This document shows, one piece after another, positions 8,535 through 16,776 of a DNA stretch of 29,370 bases. Position 1 is the first letter of the stretch, and every line of letters begins with the position of its first letter. Both the position numbers and the translations under genes were made by a program. Below the pieces are notes generated by a model. It did no database searches and was not told where the DNA came from. It was given only the letters and a program-made list of their open reading frames with translations. The DNA is taken from contig CAZACQ010000014.1 of the NCBI GenBank assembly GCA_964483725.1, forward strand, positions 1-29,370. Reading direction: 5' to 3'. Source of the stretch: CAZACQ01 sp964483725 (GTDB taxonomy: Bacteria > Patescibacteriota > Gracilibacteria > Absconditabacterales > Absconditicoccaceae).

Positions 8535-9672
8535 AGTATTTCTCTAGTCTAGAAATTCACTCTTGTAAATCATCAAAGTCTCTACCAAAACATAAACGAA
8601 AATATCATTTTCATCTTTCTCAAAAACCAGATCATGGAACCAAGGCAAGTTTTGTTTCATTTAAAATTTTTAGACACTCATTATAATCATCCTTGGTATA
8701 TTTAAATCTTCAAAAAATAAAATAAGCAGCACTTGGACTATCAAATTCTATATAAGCAGATAATTTTTGAAGTTCTTTTACTGCATAATCTCTTCTTTTT
8801 TGTAGATCTTTTCTTACTTTTTCAGTCCAAGAATCATATATTTCAAAGCTAGCAAGTGCAGCCCACTGACTATGTACTGGTGCACATGTAATAAGTCAAT
8901 CATGCACTTTTACAATCTCTGAGCTAAGACATGAATCTGCTAAAAAATATCAAACTCTCCATCAAGTCATTCAAAATGACTTTGACCAGGAATTAACTAT
9001 AATTAAATTAGACTTGTATTCTTCATAAAGACTTACTGCTGAGAGAAACTCATTTCAATCAAATAAAAATTCATCATAAACTTCATCAACTACCAAAACG
9101 ATTTCTTTGTCTTTAATATAATCTAAAATTTTTCTTAATTTTTCTATAGAAAAAATTGATCAAGTTGGATTATTAGGATTTGCAATTATTATTGCTTTAG
9201 TATTTTCATTAATAGAAGAAATTAAATTATCAACATCTAAATCTAAGTTATCATCCAAAGAAACATAATTTGGTTTTCATTTACTTGCCATTATACATCA
9301 AGAATATGATGCATAACAAGGATCAATTAATATTACTTCATCATCTTGTCATACAAAAGTAAGAAGTATACTTGAGATTGCTTGAATTGCTCCTGCAGTA
9401 ATTACTATTTCATTTTGGAAATCAATATCTACTCAAAGTTTTTGATAATACCTAAGAGCTATCTGTTGTCTCAATTGAGGGATTCAAGCTGTGATACTGT
9501 ATCTATTAGTTTGTCAAGATTTAATTTTTTCTAATACAAATTCTTGTATAGCATCAGGAGTAGGATACCAAGGTATTCATTGAGCTAAGCTTACTACATT
9601 TGAAAGCTTAGAAGCTTCATTTTCCATTTTTTTTATCAAAGACATTTCATGTTCTTGTAAAACACACTTCAT
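8524..9672 (-). CDS. Class I/II PLP aminotransferase
   Basis: 382 residues, fold type I pyridoxal-phosphate enzyme of the aspartate aminotransferase class (COG0436 group). Substrate-binding N-terminus SLAQGIPWYPTP; phosphate site ITAGAIQAISS; NPNNPTG with the Asn contacting the cofactor; VVDEVYDEF carrying the cofactor-ring Asp and Tyr; the Schiff-base lysine in NSWSKSFGMTGWRVGY; and a C-terminal arginine in GYFRLCFGRD that would bind the substrate carboxylate. The amino-acid substrate cannot be fixed from the sequence; aspartate, alanine or aromatic acids are possible. It lies 52 bp downstream of glyS and may be co-transcribed. Its last 11 bp overlap tsaE tail to tail. Confidence 0.9.
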
Positions 9673-9724
9673 ATATATTTTACTAAATAATAAAAATCTA
9701 TAGACAACTGTTTAGATTTATTTT

Positions 9725-11170
9725 TTATGAGCACAAACTTTCTATAGAAACTCTTTCTTGAGACATATCATCTCTATTTCTAATAGTAACAGTATCATCT
9801 TCCAAAGTTTGATGATCAATAGTAATACAGTAAGGAGTTCATATTTCATCTTGTCTACGATATCTTTTTCATATATTACCACTAGTGTCAAATTCACATA
9901 AATTATTTTTTGATAATTTTTGAAATACTTCTCTAGCTTTATTATACATATCTTCTTTTTTCTCCATTAGTGGCAATACAGCATACTTCACTGGAGCTAT
10001 ATTTTCAGGAAACCTCACTACTACTCTACTTTGAGTATTTCATTTTGGATCTGTATACTCTTCTTCATCATAAAACTCCATCATACATGCAAAAACCATT
10101 CTAGTAAGACCAAAACTAGGTTCAATTACATGAGGTATATATCTTTTTCATGTTTTTGGATCATTGTACTGCAAATCTTTACCAGAAAATTCTTGATGTT
10201 GTTTCAAATCAAAATCAGTTCTATATGCCAAACCTTGCAATTCACCCCATCCCCAAGGATAGTTGTATTCTACATCAACAGTTGCTTTACTATAATGAGA
10301 TAGCTCATCTTTTTCATGATCTCTGAATCTCAAATTCTCATCAGAAAATCAAAGAACTTCTTTCCAAAATTTATAAGAAGATTCTTTCCATTGTTCAAAG
10401 TGTTTCATAGCTTCTTGCTCATCATTTTCTACAAAATATTCTATCTCTGCTTGTTCAAACTCTCTAACTCTATAAAGAAATTGTCATGGAGTTATTTCAT
10501 TTCTAAATGACTTACCTATTTGAGCAATACCAAAAGGAACTCTATTTCTTGTAGTATCCAATACATTTTTGAAATTTAAAAATATTCATTGAGCAGTTTC
10601 GGGCCTTAGCCATATTTTACTATCTTCATTTGCTAGAACTCATTGATAAGTATAATACATCATGTTGAAATTCCTAACATCAGTCCAATCAGCTTTTTTT
10701 CAATTATCAGGATTTTTAAGATCAAAATCTATAATAAATTTAGCCATATTTTCGTTTCACCAAGACTCTGGTATCAAGTTGTCTACATCTATAACTTCCT
10801 GTATTTTTTTCAAAACTTCATCATCAGATAGTTCTTTTTTCATATTATCAATATAGTCTTCAATAATTTTATCAGCTCTATATCTTTTTCAAGTAATTTT
10901 ATCATCAACCAAAGGGTCACTAAAATTTGATGTATGCCCACTTGCATCCCAAGTTCTTGGATGCATAAGGATTTGACTATCCATTCAAACCATATCTTCT
11001 CTAGTGCTTACAAAAAATTCCCACCACAAGTCTTGAACATTTTTTTTAAGTTGAGAACCATAAGGACCCCAATCCCAAGCATTTGCCAAACCTCAATAAA
11101 TATCACTACCTGGATAAACAAATCATTTTCTTTTTGCCCAAGATGTAACTGTATCTAAATTATATGACAT
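9725..11170 (-). CDS. glyS: Glycyl-tRNA synthetase (alpha2 type)
   Basis: 481 residues, the single-chain homodimeric class II GlyRS rather than the alpha/beta form. N-terminus SYNLDTVTSWAKRKGFVYPGSD, then IYGGLANAWDWGPYGSQLKK with motif 1 (about 22-60), WWEFFVSTREDMVGMDSQI, the motif 2 region with FRNEITPGQFLYRVREFEQA (arginine pair for ATP), and the C-terminal anticodon domain. In this code the enzyme has a special role: it must charge the tRNA-Gly with anticodon UCA that reads UGA, as well as the normal glycine tRNAs. GlyRS hardly reads the first anticodon base, which is thought to permit this. The downstream aminotransferase is 52 bp away; upstream 11171-11340 contains no gene. Confidence 0.94.
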
Positions 11171-11340
11171 TTATTATTTTTAATTATTTAAAGTAAATAA
11201 GCTATTTATATATAATTAAGTTATGTTTTCAAGGAGTATTTTAAAATCAAATCTAATATTATCTATATAAATTAGTTGAAATAGATTTGTTGATTATTAT
11301 TGTTAAAAACAAATATTTATAAGCTAAAGTATACAGATTT

Positions 11341-11811
11341 ATGTTGATAAATAATTTGCTAAAATTATTAAAAAGTAAATTAGCAATAACAAGCTGAATA
11401 ATATCATTTATAATTATTATAAGTATTATGAATCATATGATGGATTATAATTTTATTGTATGAAATCAATGAGAAATTTATGCAAACATTGAATATTATT
11501 CAAACTATATTATTGCTATTTTATTTTGATTGATAGTTGCAAGTTTTGTATACAAATTATATTTTTTTAAATCAACATGAATTAAAGAAAGTTCAACATG
11601 ATTTATCTGAAGTTTTGCAAGCATTTTAGTAATATGATGCCCAGCTTGTACTATAACCCTGGCAACATATATATGAATATGAGGACTCCTCCTTGCTCTA
11701 CCCTTTGATTGATTAGAAGTTAAATGAGTATGAATATTTTTAATGCTAATTTGATTATACTATATGTTAAGAGATTTAGAAGTATGTAAAATCAAACTAA
11801 ACAAAAAATAA
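11341..11811 (+). CDS. Membrane protein with CPAC motif
   Basis: 156 residues, about four hydrophobic helices: 14-31, 54-72, 87-118 (broken by the motif) and 120-150. The striking part is GCPACTITLATYIGIGG (99-115) followed by LLLALPFDGLEVK. A Gly-Cys-Pro-x-Cys placed inside a membrane segment and an LPF(D/Y)GLE(L/V)K segment look like a family of small integral membrane proteins that I believe recurs in CPR bacteria and archaea, but I have no functional name for it. The Cys pair (C100, C103) suggests a redox or metal site in or near the membrane. Many glycines are TGA. It faces the anchored DUF3221-like gene tail to tail, with stops 3 bp apart. Confidence 0.8.
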
Positions 11812-11813
11812 CT

Positions 11814-12638
11814 TTAATCTAAGCTAATGCTATCTATTATATCATAGACAGTGTCTTTATATTTATTATTAGGACCTACAATTGTATAAAATACAACTAA
11901 CTTTTTGTCTCAGTAATCAAAAATGTAATATTTATGTTCATTTCAATAACCTCAAATTATTGAAAATTCATAAGCTCAATCTATATTTCAACTATAATCT
12001 GGTTTAGACTTTGATTCTAATACCTGAGTTTGTTCATTATATAAATTTTCAGAAAAATCTTCCAAAGATAATTCACTTTCTTCAGAATAAATATATAATA
12101 TATATCAATCAGTAAGTTGGTAAGTGTCACCTCATCCATCATAAGTAATTTTTGTCATTCAAGCTTCAGTTCATTTTTTAGCATTGTGTGGTATAGAAAA
12201 ACTTATATTATTTTCACTATCAAAATGTTCTTCAAAATCATCAGAATAAGAAATTAATTTTATTTTTTTTGCATCTCATTGTACTGGGTATGATTCCATT
12301 ATAGCTCAATCTTCCCATAATTTAACTTTATCATATTTATTGATTCAATCAAAATCCACTCACTTAAATTTGGTTGAATTTGTAATATTGAAGTTTCATG
12401 CATTTCACAATATATTTCATATATCTCAATCATAACTATCTCAAGTAAATCATTCTGCAATTAAGATTTTATCTTCATCTTTTTGTAGAACATATCATTT
12501 AATATAATAATCTCCTAGTTCATGATCTTGAGTTTTTTTAACTTCTTCAGTTTTTTCAAAATCATCAAAATCAACACCATACATATAATATAAGTATATT
12601 CAAAGTAATCATACAAATATATATATAAATCTTTTCAT
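11814..12638 (-). CDS. Membrane-anchored DUF3221-like protein
   Basis: 274 residues. One N-terminal hydrophobic helix (about 3-20) anchors or exports the protein. Residues about 45-135 resemble DUF3221 (the YobA-type OB-like domain): GYVLQKDEDKILIAEG, then TKFKGVDFDGINKYDKVKLW and the typical ending ESYPVQGDAKKI. Residues about 150-274 form a second domain, ISFSIPHN through a tail YDIIDSISLD, which in outline is like the PsbP/lipoprotein-type extracytoplasmic domains; that part is inference. No Cys lipobox. Located 34 bp downstream of the CoaE fusion gene, probably in the same transcript. Function unknown. Confidence 0.75.
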
Positions 12639-12672
12639 TTTTTATCATTAATTTAAATAAAATTTAAACTAT

Positions 12673-14289
12673 TTATAAACCTTTTAATTGATATTGCAAA
12701 TAATTTAATTCATAATTTATATTTGAAATAGCTTGTGATTCATAATTAGAATGAAAATATTCTGTTATAAATATTGATTTCCTTTTTTTCAATTTTTTTA
12801 AAAATTCAATTCTTTTTGAAACAAAGTACTTATAGTCTATATGTGAATACTCTAGTTGTATATCATGAATATAGTTAATATATGAATTTCTATCTCTTGC
12901 AAAAACAGAAAAATCTATATCTGAAATTAAATTATGCTTAATATCTTTTCATTCAGTATCATGATCAATAGTAGTAATAATCAAAGAATATACATCTTCC
13001 AAATATGAAAGATCTATATTAAGTTTATCTAAATATACTTTAAATAATTCAGCACTTCTTTTTTCATTTTCTCAATATTTATTATTAGAAGAGTAAAAAA
13101 TATCATGAAAAAGAATTGCTAGAAATAGCTTTATAAAATCTTCTTCTGATAAGGATTCTTTGATTTCATACAATTTATCAACACATTCAATTATATGCTG
13201 CCAATTATGATAGTATCTTCATTCTTCATTATAAGAAAATCTTAAGTTAGAATACAAATAAAAAAAATTATTAGAAATTCATAATTTATGCAATAAAGAT
13301 TTAATCCTAATCTCAAGGCCAAGATCAGCACTAGAAAGCAAGTTATTGAAAAGTAATCTTATGTCATTTTCTGTTAGGTCATCATTCTTACAAGTAAATA
13401 AATTTCAATATTCATCTAACTTATTTTTAGAATATTTATTAAGTTTCTCTTCATAATTAAGTTGAGAATTAGTAGATCATTGAATTTTTTCACCAGAATA
13501 TCATCTATTAATTAGTCTTTCTTTTTGAAGATCTACTGAAACATCTAAGATAAGCAAATTATTATTAAGTAATTTTTGAAGGTTATTATCAATTATTAAG
13601 GCTCAATCCACAAGAACAAATCATCTACTATTTAAAATTCTTTCTTTTAGAAAATATCCAATTAGAGGAATAATTAAAGAGTCCAAATAATGCTTATTAT
13701 TGATATCTGAAAACACTAGCTTTGATAGCTCTTCCCTTATTATAAATCATTGATCATCTGAAATTCTATTTCAAAATTTTCATATTAACTTATTTCTTAA
13801 TTCAATACTTTTATTATCAGTATTTGAGGAAAGTATTTCATGTCATATTTTATCCAAATCTATATGATAAAATTCAATTCATTCTTCTTCAGCAATTTTA
13901 TTAAACATATTAATAATATAAGACTTTCAAGATCATATTACTCAAGTAACTCCAGCAAGATTTATAGATTTTTTTGATTCAAAAAAATGCTTAACATCTA
14001 AGCTAATATAATCTGATAAATCTATATCATATTTAGATAATTCTTTTACTTCTTCTTGATTAAAATTTTGAGAACGATAAAAGTCTAATTTGGATATATC
14101 TGGTGAAGCTAAACCTTCCAACACATTAACTAGTCTTTGTCAAGTATTATTTCTTATAAAAGAAACTCTTTCATAGATACTAAACCTACTAATATTTCAA
14201 GCTTCAATTATAATAGTAGGATTTGAAGATTCATTTATAATTTCTGCATCAGATCTAGTAATAGGGTCAAACTTAGCAATAAATTCCAT
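12673..14289 (-). CDS. CoaD-remnant / dephospho-CoA kinase / HD fusion
   Basis: 538 residues with three parts. Residues 1-105 look like a shortened phosphopantetheine adenylyltransferase (CoaD): KFDPIT at 6-11, RFSIYERVSFIR at 35-46 and VKELSKYDIDLSDYISLDVK at 81-100 match the start, middle and end of CoaD, but the catalytic TxGH is TRSD and the central segment with the RGLR loop is missing. Residues 112-310 are dephospho-CoA kinase (CoaE): P-loop GVIGSGKS at 116-123, HIDLDKIGHEIL, IREELSKLVF, IIPLIGYFLKERI. Residues about 370-500 are an HD-type phosphohydrolase (COG4339-like): RYYHNWQHI, LFHD with H395-D396, NEKRSAELF and a later TIDHD. The CoaE part would phosphorylate dephospho-CoA. The CoaD part seems inactive and the HD substrate is unknown. 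A terminator separates it from clpC. Confidence 0.85.
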
Positions 14290-14349
14290 AGCTAAAAAAT
14301 TAATATTTATATAACTTATGTATATATATTAGAAAAATTAAGTCAACAA

Positions 14350-14374
14350 AAAAAGTAGCTTTTAGCTACTTTTT
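14350..14374 (-). terminator. Terminator after clpC
   Basis: Perfect 11-bp stem AAAAAGTAGCT (14350-14360) / AGCTACTTTTT (14364-14374), loop TTT, with a further T-run on the minus strand. It lies 6 bp beyond the clpC stop. Confidence 0.85.
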
Positions 14375-14379
14375 AAAAA

Positions 14380-16416
14380 TTAAGACTTTTCTAGTATTTC
14401 ATCAATTATTTTTGGCTCAATTTCTTCGTGAATATACCTTTGAATTGGTCTAGCTCAATATTCTGGAGCATAAATTTTATCAATAATTTTTTGTATAGAT
14501 TTGTTTGTATATCAAGGAATTTTAATATTCTTTTTATCCAACCATTCTTTTGAAAAATCTTTAAATTCTTTCTTAAATATTGTAGTAAGAACCTCTTTTG
14601 ATAAAGGTTTAAATACAATAGTATTATCCATTCTGTTTATAAGCTCTGGAGGAAGCTCTTCTTTTAGCTTTTCCATCACTCTTTCTTTTACAATTTCAAA
14701 ATCCTTTTCTTCTTGATTTTCATTTTTTGAATGAGTTCCAAATCAAATTTTTGCAACCTTTTTTCAAAATTCCTCAGATCAAATATTTGATGTAAGAACT
14801 ATTACTGTATTTTTAAAATCTATCAGTCTTCATTTATTATCTTTCAAAGAACCTTCATCAAGTATTTGTAATAATATATTCAATACATCAGGCGATGCTT
14901 TTTCAATTTCATCAAAAAGAACTATACTATATGGATTTCTTCTTACAGATTCAGTCAAAACTCATCATTCGTCATAACCAACATAACCAGGAGCAGAACC
15001 TATAAGTTTACTAGAACTATGTCTTTCCATAAACTCAGACATATCTACTCTAATTAGTGCTTTTTTTGACTCAAAAAAATGTTTAGCTAAAAGCTTTGTA
15101 ATATATGTTTTTCAAACTCATGAAGGTCACATAAACAAGAAAGAAGCTATAGGCTTTTTTCTTTCTACTACAGATATACGGTTTCTTTTTATATGATTAA
15201 CCATAGTATCTACTGCCTCATCTTGTCAAATAATCTCATCCTTCAAAACAGCATCAAGATTTTTTAATTTTTTAATTTCTGATTCATTTAATTTTGATGA
15301 TGGTATTCAAGTTTTAATAGACAATATTTCAGAAATGTCTTCTTTTGATACATTTGATCTCAAGTGTCTTGGCAAAGTATTTTGAGATCTAATATGCCTA
15401 ATTTCTTGTTTCAATCTTTCTTCTTCTTCTTTTAATTCAGCTGCCTTAAAATAGTCTTGATTCAAAATAGATGCTTGTATCTTTTTTTGTAGTTTTTCTA
15501 AGTCCTTTTCCACTTTTTTATATTCATCATTATTTTGTAATTTTTGTCACAAAGTAGATTGTCTAGCACAAGCTTCATCTATCAAATCAATCGCCTTATC
15601 AGGTAATTGTTTATTTAATATATACCTTATACTTAAATCAACAGCTGAACTTATAGCTTCATCTAAAATATTTACTCAATGAAAGTCCTCAAATTTATTT
15701 CTTAATCATTTTAAAACTTCTATTGCATCATCTCTACTAGGTTCATCAACATTAATTTCTTGAAATCTTCTTTTAAGTGCTGGATCTTTTTCAATATGTT
15801 TTTGATATTCATCAAATGTTGTTGCTCAAATTAATTGCAACTTACCTCTAGCCAAAAATGGTTTTAACATATTTGCAGCATCAGCTCATCAATCAGTATT
15901 TCAAGCTCAAATAATTGTATGTAATTCATCAATAAAAAGAATTATATTATTAGTAGGATCTGTTGCTTCTTGAATAATAGTTTTTAGTCTAGATTCAAAC
16001 TCACCTCTATATTTAGTTCAAGCTACCAAACTTCAAACATCCAACATAAAAATTCTTTTATTTTTAAGTTTTTCTGGAACATCATCTTCAATAATTTTTT
16101 GAGCTAATCACTCAACTATAGCTGTTTTACCTACACCAGCTTCTCAAATCAATAAAGGATTATTTTTAGTTTTTCTAAGTAATGTATAGATTGCCTGCTG
16201 TATTTCTGTATCTCTTCAAATAACAGGATCTAAATATCAACTTTTTGCTTCAAATATCAAATCTGTTCAAAAATGCTCAATAGTAAGCTTTTTTTCTTCT
16301 TGTTTTATTTCATTATTATTTATCTTACTTTCATCTCATCATCAATCTACTAAATCTTGATCAGATCAATGATTATTTTTAATTAATTTATTATCCCCTA
16401 AATTATTTTTTAACAT
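14380..16416 (-). CDS. clpC: ClpC-type AAA+ unfoldase, no N-domain
   Basis: 678 residues. A two-ring Hsp100 unfoldase that feeds proteins to ClpP or disaggregates them. First AAA+ module: Walker A GEAGVGKT at 91-98, Walker B ILFIDELHTIIGAG. Middle region QDYFKAAELKEEEERLKQEI is UVR-like, as in ClpC rather than the long ClpB coiled coil. Second AAA+ module: GPSGVGKT at about 430-437, Walker B SIVLFDEIEKA, sensor ILTSNIGS region and LINRMDNTIVFKPL, then the D2 small domain. The usual 140-residue Clp N-domain is replaced by about 45 charged, Gly/Asn-rich residues, so adaptor binding through that domain must be lost. I see no obvious LGF/IGF loop for ClpP, so the partner is open. It follows the small cationic-peptide gene by 44 bp. 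Confidence 0.92.
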
Positions 16417-16460
16417 AATCAATAATTCAAATTAAATTCTAAATGTATAAAATATATTGT

Positions 16461-16664
16461 TTATTTCTTTTTTTTCAACTTTTTTTTGATTTCTTTTACT
16501 CATCAAGCAAAAAATCAAAATAGTCATTTAAATTTATCTTTTATCTTTCTCCAAAATCATCTTCATTTTGGAGAACCTGAAAATGCAGATATACCTAGAA
16601 CTGCTGTTCAAAGTACTCATCATATCAATATTTTATTTAACTTTTTCTCAAATAAGTTTCTCAT
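16461..16664 (-). CDS. Small exported cationic peptide
   Basis: 67 residues, six or more glycines as TGA. Residues 1-10 are basic (MRNLFEKKLN), 11-28 are hydrophobic (KILIGGVLGTAVLGISAF), and the rest is strongly basic: SGSPKGRGFWRKIKDKF, then KGLFGFFAGGVKEIKKKL and four lysines. It can be read as a signal peptide or membrane anchor followed by an amphipathic cationic helix with one Trp, a layout shared by many membrane-active peptides. A ribosomal or nucleic-acid-binding role is possible too. It is the first gene after the terminator at 16725-16752 and lies 44 bp upstream of clpC, so both may share a transcript. The coding part includes a perfect 11-bp hairpin. No family recognised. Confidence 0.65.
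16547..16575. repeat. Perfect hairpin inside the cationic-peptide gene
   Basis: 11-bp stem, 16547-16557 with 16565-16575 (core TCTCCAAAAT/ATTTTGGAGA), 7-nt loop. It lies over the codons of residues about 30-39. There is no T-run behind it on either strand, so it is not a plain terminator. Confidence 0.6.
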
Positions 16665-16724
16665 TCTATCACCTAAACATTTAAAGTGCTACTAATTTAT
16701 AAAGATTTTAAAAATAAAATCAAT

Positions 16725-16752
16725 AAAAAACACCCACAATTTGGGTGCTTTT
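16725..16752 (-). terminator. Terminator after acidic repeat protein
   Basis: CACCCA / TGGGTG stem (16731-16736 with 16742-16747) with a 5-nt loop, flanked by A6 and, on the minus strand, followed by a T6 run. It lies 25 bp after the stop of the 16777 gene and closes the surface cluster. Confidence 0.8.
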
Positions 16753-16776
16753 TGAATTAAATATATTATATGATAA

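Noticed and set aside
10031..10856. Plus-strand open frames opposite glyS
   Set aside because: Phe/Ile/Ser-rich shadows of the GlyRS coding strand; no motif, no start signal.
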